This document shows, one piece after another, positions 25,220 to 33,032 of a DNA stretch of 64,000 nucleotides. The stretch is from a virus. The position numbers and the translations under genes were made by a program. The first letter of the stretch is position 1. Every line of letters starts with the position of its first letter. The notes beneath the pieces were generated by a model, which had not been told where the DNA came from, searched no databases, and was given only the letters and a program-made list of their open reading frames with translations. The stretch is taken from the IMG/VR virus record IMGVR_UViG_3300042922_000661, positions 31,174 through 95,173 of that record. One strand, given 5' to 3'.

Positions 25220-25597
25220 TTATTCTCCAGCGGGTCCGTTAAAGCCGATCCCGGCCACATCCGTTAAGGCATAAGCCACCACACCCCACACGGGTAGTGC
25301 CTGGCTCACATCAAGCAGCGTTACTGTCTCGTCCGCGTCTAGCGCCTGCAGGGCGGGAACTGGATTGAGCAGTAGCCGCCTTAACGTAAGCTCGCCGTCG
25401 AACTCAGCAACGATAAGCTGGCCGTGTGCCGGTGTCAGGGCGCGATCGATGGACAGCACCGAGCCTTTGACGATACCGGCACTGGGGCAGTCGGACTCGC
25501 TGCGCATCAGATATGTAGAGTAGGGGGAAAGGTATACCAGATCGCCCAGGTTCAGGCGCGTTTCAGTGTAGTTCTGGGCGGGGCTCTGAAAGGCCAT
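25220..25597 (-). CDS. humD: UmuD'-like (HumD-like) protein without catalytic dyad
   Basis: 125 residues. Equivalent to mature UmuD': the self-cleavage arm is missing. Aligning the conserved AGI and GEFTVKK blocks puts Asp36 where the catalytic serine should be (SESDCPSAGI) and Arg73 in place of the lysine (DGELTLRRL), so it cannot self-process and is made in active form. P1 encodes such a protein, HumD. No convincing LexA box is present in the 90 bases upstream. Likely a structural subunit for the UmuC encoded 2 bases downstream. Confidence 0.82.
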   Translation of the reverse strand: MAFQSPAQNYTETRLNLGDLVYLSPYSTYLMRSESDCPSAGIVKGSVLSIDRALTPAHGQLIVAEFDGELTLRRLLLNPVPALQALDADETVTLLDVSQALPVWGVVAYALTDVAGIGFNGPAGE

Positions 25598-25686
25598 TGC
25601 AATGCTCCATTCTCATCTGCGCTATATAGCTCCTGACTTGAGTATAAGACGCAACAGACGTTATGCCTGCCGGGTATCAACAGGCA

Positions 25687-25712
25687 TAAAAAAAGCCCCG
25701 GTTAAGGGGCTT
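25687..25712 (-). terminator. Rho-independent terminator
   Basis: Leftward: AAAGCCCC-TTAACC-GGGGCTTTTTTT. It ends the operon whose last gene is 25851-26645. Confidence 0.85.
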
Positions 25713-25850
25713 TGGAAAGCAAAGGCTAATGGCAACATCAATCAAGATACATCCGATTGTTAAATTACCAAACCCTTAGATTTATACAATACATATCAGC
25801 GCTGGCCTGAAGCATCTTTACCTACTAATTCTGGCAGGTACTAACGCCTT

Positions 25851-26645
25851 TTATTCCGTTTTCTGCGGCTCTGCCGCTGCCGCTGCGGCCACCAGCTCCG
25901 GCTCAGGCTGTGGGGCGTCGGTTTTCACCTTGGCCAGCAGGATAGTGCGCTGCAGTTGCGCCTTTTCGATGGCATTTTTTACCAGATCTTCATCCAGACC
26001 AACGACGGCGTATTTATCCAGGCTTTCCATACGGAACAGGCTTGTTTCAGGCACTAACTGCTTCAGGCCTTTTTCGTTTTCAGCCGTCACATAGAGCAGC
26101 TGCGGCTCACTCTCCGCACTATCCGCGATGTACACATAAGCACGCTGGCCAACGCCAATTGCCTGGAGGAACAGGACGCTTACCGCCAGTGGCAGAGAAG
26201 TATGCGCATAGCTCATTGGCTGCAGCTTACCGGCCAGAATGCCATGGGCTTTAACGTCATACGGATTGTGCCGGGTGATGTTCTCTACACGCCACTGGCC
26301 TGTCAGGGAGCCTGCTACAAACGCCTCGCCGGTGACACTCATAGGCAACTGACGCATCAGCACTTGAGAGAAGCTGTTATCCAGTGTCGGTGCCAGAGGG
26401 AGTGCGCCGGTTTTCTGGTTGATCGCGGTGATCGCCTGGTTACGCTCGGCTTCGTCCTGCGGCAGATCCTGCTGATGCAGCAGCCAGAAACGCTCATCTT
26501 TATTAGCCCATACAGTCACGCCTTCAGCGTCCTGTGGCTCAAAACCCAGTGCGGCCACCAGCGCAACTTCAATGTCTTCTGGACGGATTTCGTTTTTCTC
26601 GTTCAGCTCAATCGTTGTTTTGCTGCTGATAATGTATTTAGTCAT
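25851..26645 (-). CDS. Hypothetical phage protein
   Basis: 264 residues, acidic, with an A/E/P-rich C-terminal tail (about residues 240-264) and a mixed alpha/beta body. Starts 8 bases after the dUTPase stop and ends before a strong terminator, so it is the last gene of a leftward operon 28601-25851. No family recognised; in P1 this area holds pmg genes of unknown function. Confidence 0.55.
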   Translation of the reverse strand: MTKYIISSKTTIELNEKNEIRPEDIEVALVAALGFEPQDAEGVTVWANKDERFWLLHQQDLPQDEAERNQAITAINQKTGALPLAPTLDNSFSQVLMRQLPMSVTGEAFVAGSLTGQWRVENITRHNPYDVKAHGILAGKLQPMSYAHTSLPLAVSVLFLQAIGVGQRAYVYIADSAESEPQLLYVTAENEKGLKQLVPETSLFRMESLDKYAVVGLDEDLVKNAIEKAQLQRTILLAKVKTDAPQPEPELVAAAAAAEPQKTE

Positions 26646-26653
26646 GACAGGCC

Positions 26654-27253
26654 TTATTTGCTGGTGGTTTTCTTGCTAACAGTGGTGGTGGTTTCAGTCG
26701 CCGCTACAGGTTCGTCTACCGGAACTGGCTCCTGTGAAACAGCGGCAGTGGTGTCGTCGGTCGTGCGGTCAGCTTCTGGCGTAGGGTCGGCCTGTACCGC
26801 CTTAGTGGAGCCAAAACCGTTATTGCCGCGACTGGTCTCGGACAGCTCATCGACTTCTTTCCAGGTGACTGTTTCCACCTTCTCGATCATCGCCTGCGCA
26901 ATGACCATGCCAGATCTCGGCTCAATGAACTGGCCACCTTCATCGGCAATCATGCGCAATTTGATCTCGCCGCGGTAATCGCTGTCGATAATGGCCACGT
27001 CATTTGCCAGGCGCAGGAAATTAGTCGTAGCCAGGCCGGAACGGGCATAAATCTTCATGCAGTAGCCTGACGGGATCTCCACGGCCAGCCCGGTTGTAAT
27101 CCACCATGCACGGGGCTGGCGTGCGCCGCCTTGGGTCGGGACAACGTTCAGTTTCACGTCCAGCGCGGTGATATCCCACGCTGCAGCACCGTCCGAACCA
27201 CGGAACGGGAGAACGGCGTCAGGGGTAAGGCGTTTGATCTTAACTTGGGGCAT
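26654..27253 (-). CDS. dut: dUTP diphosphatase (dUTPase)
   Basis: 199 residues. Hydrolyses dUTP to dUMP, keeping uracil out of phage DNA. Trimeric dUTPase motifs are present in order: AAAWDITA (residues 23-30, with W for the usual Y), ARSGLA (70-75), IDSDYRGEI (89-97), a MVIAQAM strand (116-122) and the C-terminal RGNNGFGST (142-150). A 50-residue T/E/P-rich tail follows, longer than typical bacterial enzymes. It overlaps the upstream gene by 14 bases. Signalling by phage dUTPases is known elsewhere but not indicated here. Confidence 0.92.
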   Translation of the reverse strand: MPQVKIKRLTPDAVLPFRGSDGAAAWDITALDVKLNVVPTQGGARQPRAWWITTGLAVEIPSGYCMKIYARSGLATTNFLRLANDVAIIDSDYRGEIKLRMIADEGGQFIEPRSGMVIAQAMIEKVETVTWKEVDELSETSRGNNGFGSTKAVQADPTPEADRTTDDTTAAVSQEPVPVDEPVAATETTTTVSKKTTSK

Positions 27254-27731
27254 GATTTAACTCCGGGGATTTAAAGGTGTAGTGGCGACGCTTGCGGACA
27301 GAGTTTTCATACAGAGGGACGTCTGTGTATTCCACCAGCCCGCGTGCCATAAGGCTTTTGACGGACATAAGGAACAGAGAGTGGCTTACGTCAAACTCAT
27401 CGCGCACATTCTTGGCGGTGATGAATTTGCGATCGTTGAGTAGCATCAGAATGTACTCTTCGATCTTCCCCATTTTCAGGGGAGTCAGGCTGGTGGCATA
27501 CGCGGCAGACACAGCCAGGGAGTACTCGCCGTCAATGGAGAGTTTGAGCAGCCCGTTTTTTTGCAGGTCCAGCAGCGTTCCCCGGATAACGTGCGACGGG
27601 GTGCCGGGAAGGGTGCGGGTAAAGCGTCGGCGCGTGGCTGTCCGCTCTGCCTTCAGCAGCTCCAGTACCGCTGCCGCCGTTTCCGGATACCGGGCGCGGA
27701 AAATTTTAAGTTTTGGTAAAAGGCGCTTCAA
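27240..27731 (-). CDS. Winged-helix-like protein
   Basis: 163 residues, basic. Two similar halves (residues about 15-65 and 85-140) each have helix, helix and a hairpin (HVIRGTLLDLQKNGLLKLS; LFLMSVKSLMARGLVEY), suggesting tandem winged-helix DNA-binding domains. It overlaps the dut gene. A regulator or DNA-binding architectural protein is plausible; the family is not recognised. Confidence 0.5.
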   Translation of the reverse strand: MKRLLPKLKIFRARYPETAAAVLELLKAERTATRRRFTRTLPGTPSHVIRGTLLDLQKNGLLKLSIDGEYSLAVSAAYATSLTPLKMGKIEEYILMLLNDRKFITAKNVRDEFDVSHSLFLMSVKSLMARGLVEYTDVPLYENSVRKRRHYTFKSPELNHAPS

Positions 27732-27784
27732 AGTCTGTTATCCTTGCCAGTGGTTTATTTCATAAGCCGAACAGAACAGAATGA

Positions 27785-27809
27785 GGGGGCCAGGATGGCC
27801 CCCTTTTTC
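27785..27809 (+). terminator. GC-rich hairpin with T tract on the plus side
   Basis: GGGGGCC-AGGAT-GGCCCCC followed by TTTTTCTTT when read rightward. All nearby genes run leftward, so this would stop antisense transcription, or act as a processing hairpin between 27811 and 27731. Confidence 0.5.
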
Positions 27810-27810
27810 T

Positions 27811-28269
27811 TTAGCCCTGCGTCCACTTCTCGCCCGTATCTACGCATACCACGCCGTGACACACGCGCCCCTGATCCAGCCTGAAAGCCATGCCGCCCAG
27901 CTTGCTGCGCCTGCGGTAGAACTGCGCGCCGGACAGGTAGGCATGCGGTACGCCAGAATCAATCGCGCCTTCCTCTGTACACAGCCCGTCCTCTGCGTCG
28001 CCATAGCCACGCTCAAACTCGCTAAGCACTTCGCGCCGGTCTTCAAAGCGGATGATCTCGCCGTGGTCCGGGTCGCGGTCGTACTCGATCGCGCCGTATT
28101 TAACGAGTGATGCGATGGTTTTGGGGTGCCTGAATATTTCCTCACCCCAGTACTGGCCGGTGCAGGAATCAACGTAGGAGCCGCTGGAGTAAGTGCCGAT
28201 AGGGTTAGAGACGTCGTGCGCCATTGCCACTGCTACAAAGAAGTTAACGACGTTGCCGGTAACAGACAT
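27811..28269 (-). CDS. Hypothetical phage protein
   Basis: 152 residues with an uncharged N-terminal stretch (VVNFFVAVAMAHD), then an acidic middle and C/G-rich end (GRVCHGVVCVDTGEKW). No motif recognised. It shares one base with the upstream gene's stop, so it is co-translated with 28269-28601. Confidence 0.45.
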   Translation of the reverse strand: MSVTGNVVNFFVAVAMAHDVSNPIGTYSSGSYVDSCTGQYWGEEIFRHPKTIASLVKYGAIEYDRDPDHGEIIRFEDRREVLSEFERGYGDAEDGLCTEEGAIDSGVPHAYLSGAQFYRRRSKLGGMAFRLDQGRVCHGVVCVDTGEKWTQG

Positions 28270-28601
28270 TATTTCCCCGCAAATAGCCGTTCACGGCTGC
28301 TTAAGGTGTTTGTTTCCTGCCGGGTAAAAGCGTCGTCCACCAGCCCGACAAAAGCGGCAAATTCCTTCCTGTAATACTCCAGTAGTTTATTTGCGGCTCT
28401 GTCGGTGATGTTTTCCACGTAGTAGCAGGCGCTGTGTCGGTCGCTCCACGGTTTATCGAGGGTAAGCAGGGGAACTGCTTCTGACAGGGTACTGACACAA
28501 AACTCCACCAGCACAACTCCGCCGCGCTCGATGGCGGTGAAGTTCAGCTGGTGGGCGTCAACGTTAAACGTTCGGTTCAGTAAAATCTGTTGCTTGGCCA
28601 T
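28269..28601 (-). CDS. Hypothetical phage protein
   Basis: 110 residues, first gene of the leftward operon downstream of cre. Mixed alpha/beta, no membrane segment. A TCTAA-core operator candidate lies about 70 bp upstream (28671-28675), at the end of cre. Confidence 0.45.
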   Translation of the reverse strand: MAKQQILLNRTFNVDAHQLNFTAIERGGVVLVEFCVSTLSEAVPLLTLDKPWSDRHSACYYVENITDRAANKLLEYYRKEFAAFVGLVDDAFTRQETNTLSSRERLFAGK

Positions 28602-28665
28602 CGGTATTCGCAGGATGCGGGACGGCCTGAATTGTGGGGGATAAATGATATCGTTACAATTATTA

Positions 28666-28682
28666 TTTCTTTAGATTTCTAT
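28666..28682 (-). promoter_or_regulatory. C1-type operator candidate
   Basis: Leftward AAATCTAAAGAAATAAT; matches the TCTAA-core family of the window. Lies between cre and the next leftward gene. Confidence 0.35.
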
Positions 28683-28694
28683 AAACTTAAATCT

Positions 28695-29726
28695 CTATTC
28701 TCCGTCCAGTATTCCCGACATTTTACCCTTCTGACTTTCCGAACGGCGCAGGTAGCGCATGACTGTTTTCGGATCCTGCCAGGTGCCTTCCTGCATAATC
28801 TGCGTAATAGTCGCGTCGCGCTCCGCCATATCCATAGCCGCACCCACGCGTGCGCTGTGACCGGACCATTTGGCATAGCGGCCTTTATTGTCCTGTACAG
28901 GCTCTTTACCCAGTAGATCCCATGCGTCTTTGAAAATCTTTTCGGTAGCCGGTGCTGACATAGGCTTTTCCGATACGCCAGCCGTGTTGTTATGGCGAAC
29001 CGGCCCAAACACCATGGCATCCGGATGGTGGATCAGGCCGGACACATCCAGCCACCGCAGCAGATGACTGGCAGCGGCGCGGCTGAGGTGCTTTATCACG
29101 CCTGCAGCAGTGACCATCGTTTTAGTGTGTGACAGGTTAATCACTACATGGCCATTGTCGCTGATATCGAGATCGCGCACCCGGATGCGGCTGAGCTCGG
29201 ACATTCGGCAGAGTGTGTTGTAGGCAACAAACAGGAATGCCAGGTTGCGTTGATCGGTCAGCTTTTCGGAGCGTCCCATCAGGTGCGTCAGCAGTTGCAG
29301 ATCTGGAAGGCGGAACGGGATCGCCTGGCCGGTACGTTCACCCTGCAAAACGGCCTCGCGCCGGATGCGTTTCATGGCACGTTTCAGGTCCACGCTTCCT
29401 CTGAGATCCGGGAGTCCGCTTTCCCGGCATAACATGTTCATCATGGCGTAATGTTTGTCGATCGTGCTCGATGCGAGACCGCTCTCCGCCATCTCCAGAA
29501 AGTAATCCCGCGCCAGCTCAGGCTCTATCGGCAGATAGGCAACGGCACGGTCGTTACACCAGAAAGCCCAGCGCCGGATAACTGCCAGCAGGTCACGGAA
29601 AGTATTCTCGGAATAAGCGGCCTTATCCGCGATGAATCTGCGCAGATTATTAGCGATATCTTCCGGCGTTAATTTGGTTAATTCAGCTGGAAGCGCGCCG
29701 GTCTTTATTTGGGCCAGATGTTTCAT
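28695..29726 (-). CDS. cre: Cre-family tyrosine recombinase
   Basis: 343 residues, the length of P1 Cre. Resolves plasmid dimers and circularises terminally redundant DNA at lox. Catalytic residues by alignment: R174 (TLCRMSELSRIRV), K202 (SHTKTMV), H290 and R293 (WSGHSARVG), W316 (GTWQDP) and nucleophile Y325 (VMRYLRRS). Long stretches match Cre as I recall it, including GHSARVGAAMDMA. The start at 29726 is about 190 bp from a lox-like site. Three TGATCA Dam sites lie between them, reminiscent of Dam-sensitive cre promoters in P1. Confidence 0.94.
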   Translation of the reverse strand: MKHLAQIKTGALPAELTKLTPEDIANNLRRFIADKAAYSENTFRDLLAVIRRWAFWCNDRAVAYLPIEPELARDYFLEMAESGLASSTIDKHYAMMNMLCRESGLPDLRGSVDLKRAMKRIRREAVLQGERTGQAIPFRLPDLQLLTHLMGRSEKLTDQRNLAFLFVAYNTLCRMSELSRIRVRDLDISDNGHVVINLSHTKTMVTAAGVIKHLSRAAASHLLRWLDVSGLIHHPDAMVFGPVRHNNTAGVSEKPMSAPATEKIFKDAWDLLGKEPVQDNKGRYAKWSGHSARVGAAMDMAERDATITQIMQEGTWQDPKTVMRYLRRSESQKGKMSGILDGE

Positions 29727-29757
29727 TTATATATTCCTTCCAAAATCAGCGAGACAA

Positions 29758-29814
29758 CGCTACGCGAAATCTACAAAAAAAGCAGGGGTCTGGTACGCCA
29801 GATTTCACGTAGCG
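29758..29814. repeat. 15-bp inverted repeat with 27-bp spacer between cre and lox
   Basis: CGCTACGCGAAATCT (29758-29772) and AGATTTCACGTAGCG (29800-29814) pair with one mismatch. It overlaps the expected cre leader, so it may be an RNA hairpin hiding the start or an accessory protein site. Confidence 0.6.
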
Positions 29815-29916
29815 ACGCCTGATGCAAAACCGCTCACAAAGTACGCAGATTGCCAGCAGCTTCGCTAATCTGATCATTTGATCATCAAACACTGATCAAG
29901 CATACATGAAACAGGG

Positions 29917-29950
29917 GAAACTTTATATAAGGCTTATTATTTAAAGTTTC
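29917..29950. other. lox: lox-like recombination site
   Basis: Exact lox architecture: left arm GAAACTTTATATA (29917-29929), 8-bp spacer AGGCTTAT, right arm TATTTAAAGTTTC (29938-29950), arms pairing at 12 of 13 positions. Nine of 13 arm positions equal the loxP arm ATAACTTCGTATA, including the inner TATA. The asymmetric spacer gives direction. I recall the Panto/pox arms from Pantoea to be similar. Confidence 0.82.
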
Positions 29951-30227
29951 ATTTTTTGACATAAAACAGGCGTCATCTGCCTTATGGCTAGAAAAATCGA
30001 AAAATTTATAAATTACTTACATGAATGTTGATGATCGGTTGACTGCCTTCATATATGATCAATTGGCATTCATTTTGATTGCGGACTGAAACTGTTAGCA
30101 TCGGCAATCTTTGGGCTGTTCGCTTAGTCCCGGCTAACAGACGCTGATTTACACACACACTTTCGTTAATGAGCGTGTACAGCAGATATATCTGACAGAG
30201 GCAGAATACGGACTATTCTTATTATTG

Positions 30228-30247
30228 TAATTCTAAGGATATCTAAT
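30228..30247 (+). promoter_or_regulatory. Tandem C1-type operator candidates before the C1-like gene
   Basis: TCTAA at 30232-30236 and again at 30242-30246, 10 bp apart on the same strand, about 90-100 bp upstream of the C1-like start: a position suited to autoregulation. Confidence 0.45.
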
Positions 30248-30334
30248 TTTACATCCCTTCTTTTTCTGTCTATATTCGCGTGCATTAAGTCCAGAGAGAC
30301 TTGTACCGCTCATTAATATTTTTGGAATACATAT

Positions 30335-31408
30335 ATGCCTAACTTTAGCGACGTGGAATTTGAGAAGCGTTATAAACAATTTCTACAGGTACAAACTGAG
30401 TGGCTGACTCTCATCACGGACAACAAAATTTTCTCTGACAAGAATGCCCTGGGTGAAGAATGCCGTCCTATCGGTTTCATCACTGACAAGACCCTTTTCC
30501 TGCGCGCCGAACATCTGCTGAGCGAATGGCAGAAGTTTGCCGATCTGGCTGAAGAGAAACGCAAAGAGCGCTCTATTGCGATCACCACGAACCTCTATCT
30601 GCCGGTTCCAACAATGGTGGTTAACCCGAAGCACGTTACCGTAAACCGCTTCCGCGCCACGGCCACTTCTAACCATACCCGCGAAGACATCATCAAGCGT
30701 TATGAAAAGCAGATCGGTAAGCTGAAGAAAGTCCCGTTTGCTGCCGGTGCCATCATGTCACTGGAAGATGAAATGAAGGTATTTGAAGAGGCTGCGCCTG
30801 GTAAGATGTACCGCGCTCGCACCAGCAACTATTCAGATATTCAGGTCACAGCACGTTACACCGACGATAAGAAAGAGGAAGGCGATAGCTTCCGTTACGG
30901 CGCACACGGCCTGCTCATCTTTGGCGAGACCCTGAACAAGGATCGTGATATCAAGTTGAACGTATCCCGTGGCGGAACCTACACCTCGTCTTACGATGTT
31001 ATCTCGCCAGTTCCGTGCTCTATCCTGCCAAATGCGAAGCTCTATACGCTGGAGGATGTGGAGTACAGCAAAACGCTGGCCGCGCAGCGTGCCGCAGTGG
31101 CATACACCGTACAGACGCGTCGTTCACAGTTTGAACTCCGTTCAAAAACGAAGGTAGCGAAGGCCAAAAACTCGGAAGAAGCCCGCGCATTGAAGGCGGA
31201 AATCGCCGCCTCGCGTGATTTGCTGGCCAGACTGGAAGCCTACGACTGGGCGCTGCTTGATAAGAAGGTAGCAGCTGGCGATACCGAGCAACTGACCATG
31301 CCGGAAATCCGCAAGCGTTACGGCAACGAAGAGCCTCGCGCCGGTAAAAACATGCGTAACATGTATGATCTGCTGCGCGAGTTAGAGAACAATCAGAGCA
31401 AAGATTAA
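30335..31408 (+). CDS. C1-like master repressor of lytic functions (distant P1 C1 homologue)
   Basis: 357 residues; P1 C1 has 283. P1 C1 has no standard HTH and binds asymmetric 17-bp operators. Shared features from memory are LPVPTMVV...HVTVNRFRATATSNHT against YPVPNILR...VTTYQTEAVNSVNMT, and a C-terminal region ending S-V-P-like I-L-P-N-A-K-L-Y-T-L-E-D-V-E against W-P-Q-A-K-I-Y-R-L-A-D-I-E. The gene sits between cre/lox and pacB, as c1 does in P1, is monocistronic, has favourable codons and its own terminator. Identity is weak enough that this must be tested structurally. Confidence 0.62.
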   Translation: MPNFSDVEFEKRYKQFLQVQTEWLTLITDNKIFSDKNALGEECRPIGFITDKTLFLRAEHLLSEWQKFADLAEEKRKERSIAITTNLYLPVPTMVVNPKHVTVNRFRATATSNHTREDIIKRYEKQIGKLKKVPFAAGAIMSLEDEMKVFEEAAPGKMYRARTSNYSDIQVTARYTDDKKEEGDSFRYGAHGLLIFGETLNKDRDIKLNVSRGGTYTSSYDVISPVPCSILPNAKLYTLEDVEYSKTLAAQRAAVAYTVQTRRSQFELRSKTKVAKAKNSEEARALKAEIAASRDLLARLEAYDWALLDKKVAAGDTEQLTMPEIRKRYGNEEPRAGKNMRNMYDLLRELENNQSKD

Positions 31409-31440
31409 TCGGTATTCTGCCACCAGCAGAGCAAAGAGAA

Positions 31441-31462
31441 GGGCGCATAAGCGCCCTTTTTT
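31441..31462 (+). terminator. Rho-independent terminator of the C1-like gene
   Basis: GGGCGC-ATAA-GCGCCC followed by six T, 32 bases after the stop codon. Confidence 0.88.
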
Positions 31463-31520
31463 ATTGTCTGGCTAACACTGAACTGGCCCGATTCTCTCTA
31501 TAGTGGTTGGCTGCTGGTGG

Positions 31521-33032
31521 TCATCCCAGCAGCGCGTCCAGCTCCGACAGCTCTTTCAGCTTGCTCTCGGTGAAGTCGGCCATATCTTCGCTTAACTCTG
31601 CCTCTGCTGGACGGTAGCCAATCAGGAAGATAAAGCAGTAGGTATCCCAACGGTCAGGCGACTTGATGTTGAGTTTCTGACGCATCTGCGGCTTAGGCAC
31701 CATCATGATCCGCCCCATTTCATCCATAAAATATGGAATCTTAGCGGCCTGCTCTGCCGTCTGCTGCGACATATCAATGCGCATCCTGCCCGACCGGATA
31801 GCGTCAGCGGCCATGATGTTAGCCCAGGCGCGCTGATTCTTGAATCGCTCCCTCACCTTCTTACTGAATGGCGGCTGGCCCCATCGGATACTGACCGCAT
31901 TCACGCCTCTGCGCTCCAGCTGCTTGAGCGTACCCGAGCCCACGCCATCACCATCAACCGCTATCGTAATGCCCGGATAGCGCTCTTGGGTGCATTCGTT
32001 GGCGATGAAGTCACCGAACGTGATCGGGTCCATTGTGCCTGGCATTTCCAGCAGCTTAAACGACACGACGCGGCGTGCATCACCGTACCCGCTTACCTTA
32101 CAGATATTGAGGATCGACTTATCCCGACCGTTACCGACGTCGGCGGTGGCCACCCAGCCCCAGCCCTTCTCCAGATACACACGGCGACGCGCTGCGCGGT
32201 CCATTTCGTCACGCCCCAGCAGATAGCCGCTGACGTTACGCGGGAAGCGCCCCAACACCTTCACCATGTATTCCAGCGAATCGCGCCCGCCGTACTCCAC
32301 CAGCTTCTCCCGGATAAACTTCAGGGTAACGTGTGGCGCTTCCTCGGAGTTGAGCACAATGGCATTCCAGAAGCCGTTGGGGTTATCCGGGTTTTTGGCT
32401 AACGAATGGTGCGAATCATAGAAATAACCACTGGGGCGAGTAGGCTGCGACATCATCAGCATGCGGTTATCGTTCTCTGTCAGCGCACCACGCATGATAG
32501 CGATCGCTTTATCAGAGATACCCGACGCTTCATCCAGGATAAGCAGGATGTGAGCGGCGTGCTCACCGGCCAGCGCTTCTTCATTACCCAGGCGGAAGCC
32601 TTTACACAGCACTTCCCAGATGCCCTTACGCGACTTCTCATAGAACATGGTATCGGTAAGGGTGAAGTAGTTCTGAAGCCATGGGTGACGTCTGGCGGCG
32701 TTCGCCCAGTAGGTTTTGACATACTTGAATACGCCGGTCTTAACCTGACCGATTTTGTTGGCCACGATGATTACGCGGGCATCCGGGTACATGATCATGT
32801 AGATCAGCAGCATCATGGCCGTCAGGGATGATTTACCGGTACCGTGTCCGGACGTGACGGTAGTCTGGCTCCCCGTTTCCTGTACAGAGTTAAGTATCTC
32901 TTCCTGCTGCCAGGTGGGAATCATGCCAAACAGCTCAACAACCGCCGTCGCCCAGTCATAGCGGTATCGCACCACCATATCGCGCCAACGCGGGTCCGTG
33001 GTGACGCTCTTAATGCGCTTCTGACCGCCCAT
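31521..33032 (-). CDS. pacB: PacB, terminase large subunit
   Basis: 503 residues, close to P1 PacB. ATP-driven packaging motor and nuclease. Walker A SGHGTGKSS (61-69), Walker B ILLILDEAS (163-171), nuclease acidic residues D299 (ATADVGNGRDKS) and D361 (AVDGDGVGSG), and a late D near SPDRWDTYCF. Overlaps the pacA stop by one base, forming the pacAB operon. The arginine/adenine-binding N-terminus (WQQEEIL) also fits. Confidence 0.92.
   Translation of the reverse strand: MGGQKRIKSVTTDPRWRDMVVRYRYDWATAVVELFGMIPTWQQEEILNSVQETGSQTTVTSGHGTGKSSLTAMMLLIYMIMYPDARVIIVANKIGQVKTGVFKYVKTYWANAARRHPWLQNYFTLTDTMFYEKSRKGIWEVLCKGFRLGNEEALAGEHAAHILLILDEASGISDKAIAIMRGALTENDNRMLMMSQPTRPSGYFYDSHHSLAKNPDNPNGFWNAIVLNSEEAPHVTLKFIREKLVEYGGRDSLEYMVKVLGRFPRNVSGYLLGRDEMDRAARRRVYLEKGWGWVATADVGNGRDKSILNICKVSGYGDARRVVSFKLLEMPGTMDPITFGDFIANECTQERYPGITIAVDGDGVGSGTLKQLERRGVNAVSIRWGQPPFSKKVRERFKNQRAWANIMAADAIRSGRMRIDMSQQTAEQAAKIPYFMDEMGRIMMVPKPQMRQKLNIKSPDRWDTYCFIFLIGYRPAEAELSEDMADFTESKLKELSELDALLG

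Larger units (their letters stand above)
29727..30334. other. cre-C1 divergent control region
   Basis: About 600 bp without a gene. From left to right it holds a 15-bp inverted repeat, three TGATCA (29871, 29879, 29893), the lox-like site, further GATC (about 30035, 30057), AT-rich promoter-like DNA and two TCTAA sites 10 bp apart before the C1-like gene. Confidence 0.6.

Noticed and set aside
26202-26978. 258-codon plus-strand frame
   Set aside because: Overlaps two supported leftward genes including dUTPase.
29758-29814. This inverted repeat as the lox site
   Set aside because: Its 27-bp spacer does not fit Cre; the 13-8-13 site at 29917-29950 does.
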